Positions 17,209-26,204 of a DNA stretch of 64,000 nucleotides are shown in pieces. Position 1 is the first letter of the stretch, and every line of letters starts with the position of its first letter. The notes under the pieces were generated by a model that worked only from the letters and a program-made list of their open reading frames with translations, was not told the origin of the DNA and did not search any database. Position numbers and translations under genes: made by a program. The DNA comes from Limosilactobacillus secaliphilus (GTDB taxonomy: Bacteria; Bacillota; Bacilli; Lactobacillales; Lactobacillaceae): assembly GCF_001437055.1 (NCBI RefSeq), contig NZ_JQBW01000006.1, positions 207,966-271,965 of the forward strand. Reading direction: 5' to 3'.

Positions 17209-18156
17209 TTACTTCGAACTGCCGGAGTTGGCATTGCTTGTGCCAATTGAACCGTTGTTGTTGGAAGAGCCAGGATTCAGGTAGCCATCCAGGATGTTCT
17301 TCAAGTCCTTATCCTTAATGGAGACATTTCCCTTCTTCAGGACCTTTGAAACCACCTTGGCCATGAATGACTGCTTGTTCATGTTTTCTTCGACGATTTG
17401 CGTCTTCAAGTCATCAATGTGGGCACTCTTAGCTCCCTTGGCTGGGTGCTTAACCATGTAGATGACCTGGTAACCATTGTCGGTCTTAACTGGATCCTTC
17501 GTGTATTCACCAGTCTTAAGCTTGAAGGCCGCCTTCTTGTAGGCCGAGTCAACAGATGAGCTGGTGTTATCAAAGGCTGGCACTACCCCACCGGCAGACT
17601 TGTTTGAGCTGTCGGTAGACTTGGACTTAGCCAGTTTCTTGAATTCCTTGAACTTGTCGCCCTTGGCATTATCCAACTGGCTGATGATGTTTTGAGCATC
17701 TTCCTTGGAACCAACCAAGATTTCGGCAGTCTGCACTTTAGGCTCAAAGTTCTTCCATTGCTTGTTAATGGCATCGTTGGAGAAGGTTGAGTAATGACGG
17801 ACGGCCGCTTCAAGCAGGAGTCGGGACCGAATCTGGTTCTTGAAGGTCTTAGTCGTCAGACCTTGCTGCTGCAGCACTGCACTAAATTCAGAACCGTACT
17901 GGGACTTGTATGAATTAAATTCCTTGTTAACTTGGGCATCAGATACCTGCTTACCGTATTGCTTTTGCAGGACCTTATCCAAGATCATCTGCTGCAGAAC
18001 AGCCTTCCCTTGTGAGGTCTGCTTCATACTACTGTAGTATTCGCTTTCGGTAATCTTACCACCACTGGTCGTTGCAACGGCTTTGTTGCCACAAGCAGCT
18101 AACGGCAGCATCACAGCAACGCCGGCAATGATTGCCAGTAATTTCTTTGATTTCAA
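17209..18156 (-). CDS. prsA: Foldase lipoprotein PrsA
   Basis: Membrane-anchored peptidyl-prolyl isomerase that helps secreted proteins fold outside the membrane. It is 315 residues. The signal peptide ends in lipobox LAAC (Cys22). The parvulin-type domain spans about residues 140-240 (TAEILVGSKEDAQNIISQL, then GGVVPAFDNT and GYQVIYMVK). A Ser/Asn/Gly-rich tail closes the protein. The start codon is TTG (18156), about 11 bases after AAGGA; the nearby in-frame GTG runs into a stop. An extended -10 promoter TG-G-TATATT lies upstream. Confidence 0.95.
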   Translation of the reverse strand: MKSKKLLAIIAGVAVMLPLAACGNKAVATTSGGKITESEYYSSMKQTSQGKAVLQQMILDKVLQKQYGKQVSDAQVNKEFNSYKSQYGSEFSAVLQQQGLTTKTFKNQIRSRLLLEAAVRHYSTFSNDAINKQWKNFEPKVQTAEILVGSKEDAQNIISQLDNAKGDKFKEFKKLAKSKSTDSSNKSAGGVVPAFDNTSSSVDSAYKKAAFKLKTGEYTKDPVKTDNGYQVIYMVKHPAKGAKSAHIDDLKTQIVEENMNKQSFMAKVVSKVLKKGNVSIKDKDLKNILDGYLNPGSSNNNGSIGTSNANSGSSK

Positions 18157-18246
18157 ACTATTTCACATCCTTCTAGATTGTTACCCATCTAATATACCAC
18201 AAGCAGATTAGACGGCTAATTGCTTTCGAAAATGTTTATTATTTCT

Positions 18247-19209
18247 TCACTCATTCTTCTTATTTTCTTCGGGCCGGTAGAATGAACGGTTGTCTAGCGC
18301 AAAGATCCGGTCGGTAAAGTCACCAGGGGCAGTTTTGGCCAATGCTGAATCCATCATCATAATGCTAGCGTCCAATTCGTCTAGATGGTGCAAGATCTCA
18401 GCCTCCATCAGTTCTGGACGCACCGGTGACCCATACTCTTGTAAACCATGGTGGGACAAAACCATGTGCCGCAATAAAACGACCTGCATGTCATCTTGGT
18501 CCAATCCCAACTCATCACAGGCGGCACAAATTTCGCCGTCAATCAGTGAGATATGGCCAATCAGTTTACCAGTAACGGTGTATTGAGTTGCAACCGCCCC
18601 GGACAATTCGACTGTCTTACCCAAGTCATGCAACAGTGCTCCAGCATATAACAAGCCTTTGTTGATGTCCGGATACAAACCGCACACCGCTTTGGCCAGC
18701 CTCAAGATCGATAAAGTATGGAAGGATAAACCACCCGCATAGGCATGGTGGTTACTCTTAGCCGCTGGCGACTTGAAGAAATCCTCGCCATGTTGCTTTA
18801 ACAGGTAGAAGACGATTTTGCGCCAGGTGGGGTTGGTGATGGCTGCCACGAACGGCCGCAGATCATCCTTGATCTTATCCTCGCTCTCGGGCGCACGAGC
18901 AACATAATCTTCTGGGGCATTCGGTTCATTGACCGTTGCCAAGCGCACGTCGTCGATATTTAATTGTGGCTTCCCCTGATAAGCAGACCGGGTGCCTTCG
19001 ACATAAACGACCACACCAGGCTTCAACGTTTCTTCTTGTTTCTCATCCACATCCCAAAAATTGCCGGCCAAATCTCCAGAACGGTCACTGAAGGTTAATG
19101 CCAGGTAGTCGTCGCCCTTACGTGTCTTTCGAATTTGCGCATCCTTGATCAGGGCAAAGACTTTGACCTGGTCACCATCCTGGAAGTCTGCTAATTGTTT
19201 ATCAACCAT
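18247..19209 (-). CDS. yhaM: 3'-5' exoribonuclease YhaM
   Basis: YhaM family exonuclease: an N-terminal OB-fold (about 1-100: DQVKVFALIKDAQIRKTRKGDDYLA split by strands) followed by an HD domain with HHAYAGGLSFHT around residue 158 and LLHDLGKTVEL near 200. It trims RNA and single-stranded DNA from the 3' end. I start at ATG 19209 (320 residues), with GGAAAGGG upstream; the longer frame has no RBS. It lies 69 bases after the UPF0342 gene in the same direction, as in Bacillus relatives. Confidence 0.94.
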   Translation of the reverse strand: MVDKQLADFQDGDQVKVFALIKDAQIRKTRKGDDYLALTFSDRSGDLAGNFWDVDEKQEETLKPGVVVYVEGTRSAYQGKPQLNIDDVRLATVNEPNAPEDYVARAPESEDKIKDDLRPFVAAITNPTWRKIVFYLLKQHGEDFFKSPAAKSNHHAYAGGLSFHTLSILRLAKAVCGLYPDINKGLLYAGALLHDLGKTVELSGAVATQYTVTGKLIGHISLIDGEICAACDELGLDQDDMQVVLLRHMVLSHHGLQEYGSPVRPELMEAEILHHLDELDASIMMMDSALAKTAPGDFTDRIFALDNRSFYRPEENKKNE

Positions 19210-19278
19210 ATTTCGACCCTTTCCACGAAAAAAATGGGACAAGGCATTCACCTTCGTCCCATTCACGTCAGCAATTGA

Positions 19279-19632
19279 TTATTGCAGTGCTTGTTTGTAC
19301 AAGTCCTGGATTGGCTTCGTAATCGTGTCGTTCAGCTGTTGCAGCATGTTGTCCACTTGCTTTTCTTTGTCCATCAAAGCACGCACAGCATCTTTTTGGG
19401 AAACCTGTTTAGCCAGGTCCTGAACGTTCTTGATTTCATCGTCACTCAGCTTTTCGCCCTTCATCTGCTTTTGTTGAGCTTGTGCCTGTGACTGTTGGAA
19501 CTTCTTGAATAAGTCAAAGGTTGCTTGATCAGCCTTCAAAGCATCGAAAGCCTGCTTCAAAGCTTGAAATTCTTGCGTTTGACTCATCTGTTGTTCCAAT
19601 TCATTAGCTGTGTCGTAAATATTTACCACCAT
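19279..19632 (-). CDS. YlbF/YmcA-like protein, UPF0342 (YheA) type
   Basis: All-helical 117-residue protein opening VNIYDTANELEQQM, the start of the UPF0342/YheA group within the YlbF/YmcA superfamily. Residues 25-95 are a long amphipathic, Gln/Lys-rich helix. Relatives YlbF and YmcA form the Y-complex that matures mRNA with RNase Y in Bacillus; whether this protein does so is not known. AGGAGG lies eight bases before the ATG. Its pairing with the exonuclease yhaM makes an RNA-related role reasonable. Confidence 0.88.
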   Translation of the reverse strand: MVVNIYDTANELEQQMSQTQEFQALKQAFDALKADQATFDLFKKFQQSQAQAQQKQMKGEKLSDDEIKNVQDLAKQVSQKDAVRALMDKEKQVDNMLQQLNDTITKPIQDLYKQALQ

Positions 19633-19682
19633 GTGATAATCCTCCTAAATATTGCTTCTTTTATTGTAGCATGCGCTCCGTC

Positions 19683-21791
19683 TTACTGAAAGAGCGAAGA
19701 AATGCCGTCCCATAGGCGTTTAGCTTTTTGACCTAGACTGCCGGCTCCCTGCCGAACCTGGTTGGCAAAGTCACCCGCATCCGTCCAGAAGTCGTTACCA
19801 CTCTTGGTACCCTTCTGCGCCTTTTCTTGGGCGTCTTCAACCTTGAACTTGGTGCCCGCGGTGTGCGGCAGCAAACTACCCATTTCAGCCTTGAACAGCG
19901 AGTTGATGTTGTTTTCCTGAATGTTGGTCTGCTGATTTTGCTTATTATCGTAGCCTTCCCAGGTTGCCACGACCACATCCGGCGTGTAACCAACAATCCA
20001 TTGGTCACGATTGGTCTGGTCATTCTTAATCCCAGTATCGGTGGTCCCGGTCTTACCGGCAAGCGTGTAGCCTATTGGTTTAGCGCTCTTACCGGTACCG
20101 TGCTTGTAGACCCCGATCATCATGCTCGTCATCGTATTTGCATTCTTCTTAGAAATGACCTGTTTGTTAGTCAACCGGGACTTGCGCTTGATAGTATGTC
20201 CAGTTGCGTCCTTGATGCTAGTGATGAAGTGACTCGTTGGCAGTTGACCATCGGCAGCAAAGGCAGAATAGGCACGGGCCAACTGTTCTGGAGAAACACC
20301 CTTCGTCATTCCGCCAAGGGCCAAGGCAAGGTTCTTATCGCCCTTCTGAACAGGGAGGCCAAATTTCTGAGCCATAGCATAGCCCTCGTTAACGCCGATC
20401 TTGTTCAATAGCCAGACTGCCGGTGCGTTCAGCGATTCATACAGGGCTTTATACATTGGCACACTGCCGCTGTACTGGTTGTTGTAGTTATGCGGCGTGT
20501 AATGGTTGGTACCGTACGACTGCTTCTCATCTTGCAAGTATGAGTCATAGTAGTAGCCATGCTCCAGTGCTGGCGCGTAAACGGCAATCGGCTTCATCGT
20601 GGAGCCCGGCTGCCGCCGCATTTGGGTCGAACGATTGTAGCCACGGAAGACGTGCTTCCCACGGCCGCCAACAACCGCCGTTACCCCACCGGTCTTCGGA
20701 TTCATTGCCAAAGAGGCTGATTGGACCATTGAGCCAGTGGACTGTGGGAAATTGTCGTCATCATGATAGGTTTTCTGCATTGCCTTCTGCTGACCCTGGT
20801 CGAGGCTGGTATAGATCTTGTAGCCATCGTTCATGATTTCCTTTTCGGTCAAACCATAGTCCTGAATGGCCTCACTGATGACCGCATCGAAGTAGTAAGG
20901 ATAACGGTAGGTGCCCGACGCGTGATAACCATTATTGATCGTCAATGGTTCTTTTTGATAACGTTTGGCCGCAGCTTGTGACAGCTTATGATTGTCTACC
21001 ATCAGCTGCAAGACCACGTTCCGCCGTTGCTTACATGCCTCTGGGTGGGCAACTGGGTCATATGTACCTGGCGACGTGAGCATGCCGGCCAAAGTCGCCG
21101 CTTGTGGTACCGTTAACTCACTGGCGTCACTGTTGAAGTATCGCTTAGCCGCGTCCTGGACTCCCCAAACCCCGTTGCCGAAGTAGGCATTGTTCAGGTA
21201 CATGGTCAGGATGTCTTTTTTAGAATATTGATTTTCGACTTCCACCGCGATGAAAATTTCCTTGGCTTTCCGCGAGAAGGTTTGCTGTTGGGTCAGAAAA
21301 GCGTTCTTGACCAGTTGCTGGGTCAATGTGCTCCCACCACCAGAAATATAGTTGCGGTGCATGATTTTGTTTTTGACCAACAACAAGCCGGCCCGCATGA
21401 TCCCCTTCACTGAGAAACCATGTTCATGGTAGAAGTTCCGGTCTTCCGTTGATAAGACCGCATCAGGCACGTTTTGCGAGATCCGGTCCAGTTTGACATA
21501 AGTCCCCTTCTGCGAATAGAGGCTGCCTGCCGAATTATGGTTGCGGTCGTAAATCATTGTGGGCTTTTCCAGCCGGGATTGTAGATTCTTAACGTCGGCA
21601 GTCTTAGCTACAAATGTCAGGTAAATGCTGGCCATTAAAAAGAGGCTCAGAAAAACGATGATCAGCCACCTGGTCAACTGATAGCGATGCCACTTCTTCT
21701 TCAAAAAGCGCCATGCCCGTCGCACCCAGTCAGCCACCATCATCTTTAGTTTTTTCGTCCATGTCGACTGATCCTGTGGTGCACGTTTCAT
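19683..21791 (-). CDS. Class A penicillin-binding protein (PBP2A type)
   Basis: Bifunctional peptidoglycan synthase of 702 residues. A short cytoplasmic basic N-terminus is followed by one membrane segment (about residues 42-60). The glycosyltransferase domain contains STEDRNFYHEHGF, GGGSTLTQQLVKN and YLNNAYFGNGVWG; the transpeptidase domain contains the S-x-x-K motif STMK, an S-x-N motif SLN and KTGTTD. It makes glycan strands from lipid II and crosslinks them at the outer face of the membrane. The domain set matches PBP2a/PbpF-like enzymes of lactobacilli. It ends close to the UPF0342 gene without a visible terminator. Confidence 0.95.
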   Translation of the reverse strand: MKRAPQDQSTWTKKLKMMVADWVRRAWRFLKKKWHRYQLTRWLIIVFLSLFLMASIYLTFVAKTADVKNLQSRLEKPTMIYDRNHNSAGSLYSQKGTYVKLDRISQNVPDAVLSTEDRNFYHEHGFSVKGIMRAGLLLVKNKIMHRNYISGGGSTLTQQLVKNAFLTQQQTFSRKAKEIFIAVEVENQYSKKDILTMYLNNAYFGNGVWGVQDAAKRYFNSDASELTVPQAATLAGMLTSPGTYDPVAHPEACKQRRNVVLQLMVDNHKLSQAAAKRYQKEPLTINNGYHASGTYRYPYYFDAVISEAIQDYGLTEKEIMNDGYKIYTSLDQGQQKAMQKTYHDDDNFPQSTGSMVQSASLAMNPKTGGVTAVVGGRGKHVFRGYNRSTQMRRQPGSTMKPIAVYAPALEHGYYYDSYLQDEKQSYGTNHYTPHNYNNQYSGSVPMYKALYESLNAPAVWLLNKIGVNEGYAMAQKFGLPVQKGDKNLALALGGMTKGVSPEQLARAYSAFAADGQLPTSHFITSIKDATGHTIKRKSRLTNKQVISKKNANTMTSMMIGVYKHGTGKSAKPIGYTLAGKTGTTDTGIKNDQTNRDQWIVGYTPDVVVATWEGYDNKQNQQTNIQENNINSLFKAEMGSLLPHTAGTKFKVEDAQEKAQKGTKSGNDFWTDAGDFANQVRQGAGSLGQKAKRLWDGISSLFQ

Positions 21792-21888
21792 AACTTACTC
21801 CCATTTAGAAATACTGAACCCAATTTTACCACGCCGAAAACAAAACTCGATGATGCTGCTCGGCCTTAGTTAATTCTTCAACTTTAAA

Positions 21889-21928
21889 AACAAAAACGTG
21901 CAAACAGAAAGTTTCTGTTTACACGTTG
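21889..21928 (-). terminator. Terminator after argS
   Basis: ACGTGTAAACAGAAA / TTTCTGTTTGCACGT stem followed by TTTTG on the minus strand. Confidence 0.88.
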
Positions 21929-21947
21929 TACTCGGCTTGAAGCGAGA

Positions 21948-23639
21948 TTACATTTCATCAGGTGCCTTAACGCCTAACAGGGCCAGGGCAGACTTCAATA
22001 CATCACTGACTGCCTGAACCAATGCCAACCGTGATTCACGACCTTCGTCATCAACGAGGATCCGGTTGTGTGCGTAATACTGGTTGAAGTCCTTGGCTAA
22101 TGACAATGCGTACTTCCCGATCAATGATGGATCGTATTCGGCTGCCGCACGCTCGATCACTTCACCGAACTGGCCCAGACGCTTGATGATTCCCCAGGCT
22201 TCGTCACCGTTCAAGTGGATGGCAACGTTCTTCAGGTCAGGTTGACCGGCCTTTCGCAGGATACTTTCAGCCCGTGCGTGGGCGTATTGAACGTAAGGAC
22301 CGGTTTCACCTTCGAACTTAACCACGTCTGCCAGCTTGAAGTCGATCGAGTTAGTCCGTTCATTCTTCAAATCGTGGAAGATTACAGCACCGACACCGAC
22401 TTGTTTAGCAACCTCATCCGCGTTGGCCAACGTAGGGTTCTTCTCGGCAATCTGCTGACGAGCCAGCTTGATGGAGTCGTTCAAAACATCCTCCAACTGC
22501 ACAATGTTTCCCTTCCGCGTGGACATCTTCTTGCCGTTCAGACTCATCAGGCCAAACGGAATGTAATGAATCTGCTTGGACCAGGTGAAGCCCATTTCGG
22601 CCAAGACAGCCTTCAATTGATCGAAGTGGTTACGTTGTTCGGCCCCAACAACGTACAGGGCCTGGGCAAAGCCATACATCCGCTTACGGAAAAGTGCGGC
22701 GGCAAGGTCACGGGTCATGTAAAGTGACGAACCGTCGGACTTAGTGATCAAAGCCGGATTCAAGTTGTACTGGCTTAAGTCCACAATCTTGGCACCACGA
22801 CTTTCCTGCAACAGGCCTTTGTCAGCCAACAACTGGTCGATTTCTGGCATCTTATCGTTGTAGAAGGCCTCACCGTTGTAGGAATCAAAGTGAATATCCA
22901 ACATTTGGTAGATCTTCATGAACCGGGAAAGTGAGGCAGCTCTGAACCACTTCCACAGGCGCCGAGCTTCCGGATCGCCGTCTTCCAGCTTCTTGAACCA
23001 CTTCCGGCCTGCATCCGCGTACTCAGGGTGTTCGTCGGCTTCCGTATTGATCCGCACATAGTACTTTTGCAAGGTGTTGATTGGGTCCTTCTTAACGGCT
23101 TCTTCGTCGCCCCACATCTCATATGCGGCCATGAGCTTCCCGAATTGGGTGCCCCAGTCACCTAAGTGGTTGATCCGGATTGGGTTGAAGCCCACCTTGG
23201 CCAGAATGTTAGCAATGGCGTTACCAATGACCGTTGACCGTAAGTGACCCATCCCCATTGGCTTGGCGATGTTTGGTGATGACAGGTCAATTGCGACATT
23301 AGCTAAATGGCCAATGTTTTGCCCACCATAATTTTCCGGATCTTGCAAAATCGTCTGCAAGATAGTGGCGGCCACTGCCTGCTTGTCCAAGTAGAAGTTG
23401 ATGTAAGGACCAGCCACAACAACTTTTTCAAAGCCTTCTTGATCCACCTTAGCGACCAGGTCTTTAGCAATCAGCTGCGGTGCCTTATGCAAAGTCTTGG
23501 CTAAAAAGAAGGTTGGGAATGCGTAATCCCCATTCTTCTCGTCTTTAGGCCGTTCAATCTTGTTTAAAATCTCTTCCGTGCTCAAATCTGGCAATGCCTT
23601 ACTCAGCGCGTTCGCTACCGTTTGACGTTCGTCCATCAT
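21948..23639 (-). CDS. argS: Arginyl-tRNA synthetase
   Basis: Class I aminoacyl-tRNA synthetase of 563 residues. The HIGH-type motif is GMGHLRST near residue 125 and the class I KMSK counterpart is KKMSTRKGN near 385. The N-terminal Add-1 tRNA-binding domain and C-terminal anticodon domain are complete. Two adjacent ATG codons (23639 and 23636) follow AGGAGG at four and seven bases; the second may be the true start. The frame extends upstream through the leader, but those codons belong to the T-box. Expression is controlled by that T-box. Confidence 0.97.
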   Translation of the reverse strand: MMDERQTVANALSKALPDLSTEEILNKIERPKDEKNGDYAFPTFFLAKTLHKAPQLIAKDLVAKVDQEGFEKVVVAGPYINFYLDKQAVAATILQTILQDPENYGGQNIGHLANVAIDLSSPNIAKPMGMGHLRSTVIGNAIANILAKVGFNPIRINHLGDWGTQFGKLMAAYEMWGDEEAVKKDPINTLQKYYVRINTEADEHPEYADAGRKWFKKLEDGDPEARRLWKWFRAASLSRFMKIYQMLDIHFDSYNGEAFYNDKMPEIDQLLADKGLLQESRGAKIVDLSQYNLNPALITKSDGSSLYMTRDLAAALFRKRMYGFAQALYVVGAEQRNHFDQLKAVLAEMGFTWSKQIHYIPFGLMSLNGKKMSTRKGNIVQLEDVLNDSIKLARQQIAEKNPTLANADEVAKQVGVGAVIFHDLKNERTNSIDFKLADVVKFEGETGPYVQYAHARAESILRKAGQPDLKNVAIHLNGDEAWGIIKRLGQFGEVIERAAAEYDPSLIGKYALSLAKDFNQYYAHNRILVDDEGRESRLALVQAVSDVLKSALALLGVKAPDEM

Positions 23640-23654
23640 AAAACCTCCTGCAAA

Positions 23655-23860
23655 TAAAAAAGTCCCCAATAGGTCTTTGCCTATTAGAGACGAGAATTCC
23701 CGCGGTACCACTCTAGTTGAATTTACATTCCACTCAATATTAATTGAACTAAAATCTGCCAGCACGCTTTCAGCTCCGTCATCAATTCGTCTTCCATCAA
23801 CACGAACTTGCTGTATGAATCAAAAGCCTACTACTCCAGCAAACGACCGCTGTTAAATAA
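23655..23860 (-). promoter_or_regulatory. T-box riboswitch (arginine) before argS
   Basis: The conserved T-box sequence TGGTACCGCGG is at 23710-23700. The terminator stem GTCTCTAATAGG / CCTATTGGGGAC with six T covers 23692-23655. Stem I starts around 23860 (CAGC pairing with GCTG). The 3' side of the specifier loop reads GATGA-CGG-A, so the specifier is probably CGG (Arg; 23778-23776). Uncharged tRNA-Arg should stabilise the antiterminator and turn on argS. No promoter is visible between this leader and the preceding tRNA-Gly. Confidence 0.93.
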
Positions 23861-23886
23861 AAAAGCATCATCAAGTGACGGTGCTT
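23861..23886 (-). terminator. Weak terminator-like hairpin after tRNA-Gly
   Basis: AGCA-GTCA / TGA-TGCT interrupted stem followed by six T. The stem is imperfect, so transcripts may continue into the argS T-box. Confidence 0.4.
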
Positions 23887-23894
23887 AGCGGCTA

Positions 23895-23965
23895 AGCGGG
23901 TAACGAGAATCGAACTCGCGACTTAACCTTGGGAAGGTTATGTTTTACCACTGAACTATACCCGC
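23895..23965 (-). tRNA. tRNA-Gly (CCC)
   Basis: 71-base cloverleaf: acceptor GCGGGTA/TACCCGC, anticodon arm TAACC-TTCCCAA-GGTTA with anticodon CCC (decodes GGG), T arm GCGAG-TTCGATT-CTCGT. CCA is not encoded. Confidence 0.93.
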
Positions 23966-23970
23966 AAAAT

Positions 23971-24023
23971 GAATGAGTAAATGCTTACTCATTCGATAAT
24001 ACCATATTTTTATTAATTGTCAG
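23971..24023 (-). promoter_or_regulatory. tRNA-Gly promoter and 5'-leader hairpin
   Basis: CTGACA (24023-24018), 16-base spacer ending TGG, TATTAT (24001-23996). Directly downstream is a nine-base perfect inverted repeat GAATGAGTA / TACTCATTC (23994-23971), which would be removed with the tRNA leader or could end transcription of the gene before it. Confidence 0.6.
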
Positions 24024-24363
24024 TAGCTTTTTTTGTCTTTTTGCTCTTTGCCTTGCTGCTCTTACGCTTGCGTGACGTCTTGTTGGCTTTAGCAGCCTTT
24101 TCTTCGGCTTCTTTTTCTTCCAAAGCAGCCACTTTGCGATCTTCATCCGTCCGTGCAACAGCTTTGAGCATCTTGGCTTCACTCTTTCGAATCACAGCAC
24201 GACCGTTTAATTCGTTAACGCTGGACTTGTCTGATGGGTTGAAATCATCAATGGAAACCATCAACGAGTTATCGTAAACCTTTTCGACCACACCGGAAAA
24301 GTTATGTTCCAGCTGACCAAATTTTTTGCCTTCAACAACGTCTCCAACCTTAAAGAAAGTCAT
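24013..24363 (-). CDS. DUF2187 family protein with basic tail
   Basis: 116-residue cytoplasmic protein. The N-terminal half is a small beta domain of the DUF2187 type (VGDVVEGKKFGQLEHNFSG, then VVEKVYDNSLMVSIDDF), a KOW/SH3-like fold common in Bacillota. The C-terminal third is an Ala/Lys/Glu helix ending in a very basic stretch (KTSRKRKSSKAKSKKTKK), suggesting nucleic-acid binding; this is inference. The start is ATG 24363 with GAGGTGG five bases upstream. Its stop lies inside the -35/spacer region of the tRNA-Gly promoter. Confidence 0.8.
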   Translation of the reverse strand: MTFFKVGDVVEGKKFGQLEHNFSGVVEKVYDNSLMVSIDDFNPSDKSSVNELNGRAVIRKSEAKMLKAVARTDEDRKVAALEEKEAEEKAAKANKTSRKRKSSKAKSKKTKKATDN

Positions 24364-24506
24364 TCCAGCCACCTCGCAGATAAAAGTTTCAACAGTATAA
24401 AATATTCTACTCTTTTTATAAGGCTTTCTCAAGTAATCGACATTATCGTCCGTACTTTTTCAAAAAATGATAAGATATGGTTGAGATTATTGGCTGGAGG
24501 GATGAA

Positions 24507-24839
24507 GTGTTGGTATTTGCCTATTTCTTAGTTTTTAGTTTACTGTTCTTAATCTGCCTGCACTTAGGTTTAAATGCCACGATTGAGAAGCGGGTGTCAA
24601 AGTGGCTGGTGCTTTGCCGCTTGTCAATTTCTGCTTTGGTGATCGGTAAAATTGTTCAGCTCTTGCGGAACCTGCATTTTTCGTGGGGCATTAACCTGAT
24701 TCAAGCATTACTTTTGATCGTCGTCATGATGTTAATCGAGATGGGCTTCCGGCGTAAGCGGCTGACGTTCGGTGATCCCCACCTTAATTTAGTGTTGGAA
24801 GTTTTATCTTTGTCGGTCGCCATCATTACACTGATCTAA
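24507..24839 (+). CDS. DUF1516 (YisL-like) membrane protein
   Basis: 110-residue protein with four hydrophobic segments filling nearly the whole chain (LVFAYFLVFSLLFLICLHLG, then WLVLCRLSISALVIGK and others). It matches the DUF1516/UPF0344 (YisL) group; function unknown. I choose GTG 24507 as start because GGAGG sits six bases before it; a TTG follows immediately. The frame extends upstream without an RBS. It converges with the FolC-like gene and the two stops overlap by a few bases, with no terminator between them. Confidence 0.82.
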   Translation: MLVFAYFLVFSLLFLICLHLGLNATIEKRVSKWLVLCRLSISALVIGKIVQLLRNLHFSWGINLIQALLLIVVMMLIEMGFRRKRLTFGDPHLNLVLEVLSLSVAIITLI

Positions 24840-25717
24840 TCAACCAGCGCCTTGCAGCTGGTTTTGACGGTCAAGCCATTTTCCTTCAACCAATTGACAG
24901 TTGTCAAAATAAGATATAGATTACGCAGTTTCCTCTTACTTAGCTTGCCAGGGAGGGTCAAATTAAAATGCTGTTGCGGGGTCCTTACTTGCAGGAATGC
25001 AGGTAAGGACCCTTCTTTATTGAGGCTCAAAGTCACAAATTGTTTGCTTTCGATTACACGCACACCTTTTGATCTGACGATGGCGGCAATTTCTTCATGA
25101 AACTCCCCTTGAATACCAGGACCAACGATCACCGCTTTCGTCCCCGGTTTAACGACCCCTGCTTTAGCCTGAGCCACTTGGTGGATGGTGCTGCCTAACT
25201 TCCGCCAATGATCCATGCAACAGCTGGTCACTACCACCAAATCTGGGGCACCAATGGCATTACTGGTATCACCGATGCCACCCATCACCGCTGGCAGAAT
25301 CAACCAATCGACATTTTTCTCGGCAAAGTAATTTAAGCCAATTAAAAAGGTCCATTCAGCCTGGGTGAGTTCATTTTCGGTCATGTCTAATGGCAAGTGA
25401 CAATAGATTTGGAGGAAATTATGGATATAGTCTTCTTCACTAATTGATTGGCCATTAATCTTGATCTGGCTCCGGGGATCACTGCTCAGGCCCCCAATTA
25501 GACAAGCAATTTTTAGTCCACTTTGCTCCATTAAACGATCCAGGACTTTGACAAAATCACGCTTACCATGGGTGCCCACCACGTGGATGATCCGATAGAA
25601 CTGGTCAGGGCGATTCAAATTTAATAATACTTGGCGAACTAAGCCAACTCGGTCACAAGACGTATTAATGCAAGAATTGTTTTTGACAGACTCAATTAGG
25701 TCCTTATAGTTATCCAC
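24836..25717 (-). CDS. Degenerate FolC-like (Mur ligase family) protein
   Basis: 293 residues resembling the N-terminal two thirds of folylpolyglutamate synthase. The order of landmarks is kept: a P-loop region (VVGTHGKRDFVKVLDRLME), a middle block (DWLILPAVMGGIGDTSN) and the DH-x(n)-AKAGVVKPG segment. But the nucleotide loop G-T-N-G-K-G-S has become GTHGKRD, and the C-terminal domain is shortened (FolC is usually over 400 residues). I expect weak or no ATP-dependent ligase activity; it may be a diverged paralogue. The start is GTG 25717, seven bases after AAGGAG; ATG 25723 is too close to the SD. Confidence 0.75.
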   Translation of the reverse strand: MDNYKDLIESVKNNSCINTSCDRVGLVRQVLLNLNRPDQFYRIIHVVGTHGKRDFVKVLDRLMEQSGLKIACLIGGLSSDPRSQIKINGQSISEEDYIHNFLQIYCHLPLDMTENELTQAEWTFLIGLNYFAEKNVDWLILPAVMGGIGDTSNAIGAPDLVVVTSCCMDHWRKLGSTIHQVAQAKAGVVKPGTKAVIVGPGIQGEFHEEIAAIVRSKGVRVIESKQFVTLSLNKEGSLPAFLQVRTPQQHFNLTLPGKLSKRKLRNLYLILTTVNWLKENGLTVKTSCKALVD

Positions 25718-25925
25718 AATCATTCTCCTTATCACAATCGGGCGTTTATCCTGAAATCGGTTTCTAATATTAACATACGTGATGCGCTTACAAAAGCACT
25801 AAAATAATCAGATAAATGGTGATAAATAAAAGAATGTCAACAATAAACAAGGCGACAAGAATAATTAATTTGTTAAATTGCTGACCGTTGTGAATACTGA
25901 TAAATGGATAAGCTAAAAAACACAA

Positions 25926-25954
25926 AAAAACCGCTAGACATATATGTCTAGCGG
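25926..25954 (-). terminator. Terminator after tRNA-Leu
   Basis: CCGCTAGACA-TATA-TGTCTAGCGG stem followed by seven T on the minus strand. The 25718-25925 gap before the FolC-like gene holds only an open frame without RBS or start. Confidence 0.92.
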
Positions 25955-25961
25955 TTAATGA

Positions 25962-26045
25962 TGCCCCAAACAGGATTCGAACCTGTACATGGTTACCCAT
26001 ACAACGACCTGAACGTTGCGCGTCTGCCAGTTCCGCCACTGGGGC
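25962..26045 (-). tRNA. tRNA-Leu (CAG)
   Basis: 84-base class II tRNA: acceptor GCCCCAG/TTGGGGC, anticodon arm CAACG-TTCAGGT-CGTTG with anticodon CAG, long variable arm TATGGGTAACCATG, T arm ACAGG-TTCGAAT-CCTGT. CCA is not encoded. It fits the CTG specifier proposed for the leuS T-box. Confidence 0.95.
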
Positions 26046-26063
26046 ATTTTTTCAACACCAACT

Positions 26064-26092
26064 AATATACGTTATTTTTATGATTTTGGCAA
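26064..26092 (-). promoter_or_regulatory. tRNA-Leu promoter
   Basis: TTGCCA (26092-26087), 17-base spacer, TATATT (26069-26064), about 19 bases before the tRNA. Confidence 0.7.
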
Positions 26093-26204
26093 GGCCTATT
26101 TTAAAATATCTTTGTTTCACCCACAAAATAATGTGCACCGCTGGCTGACAAAGATGGTGAATCTTTTAATTTTAAAAGTATTGGGCTTATAATAAATTTA
26201 GTCT

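Noticed and set aside
25788..26039. Open frame of 83 codons ending in a hydrophobic stretch
   Set aside because: Its first 26 codons are tRNA-Leu and the next are the terminator; no RBS or ATG precedes the hydrophobic part.
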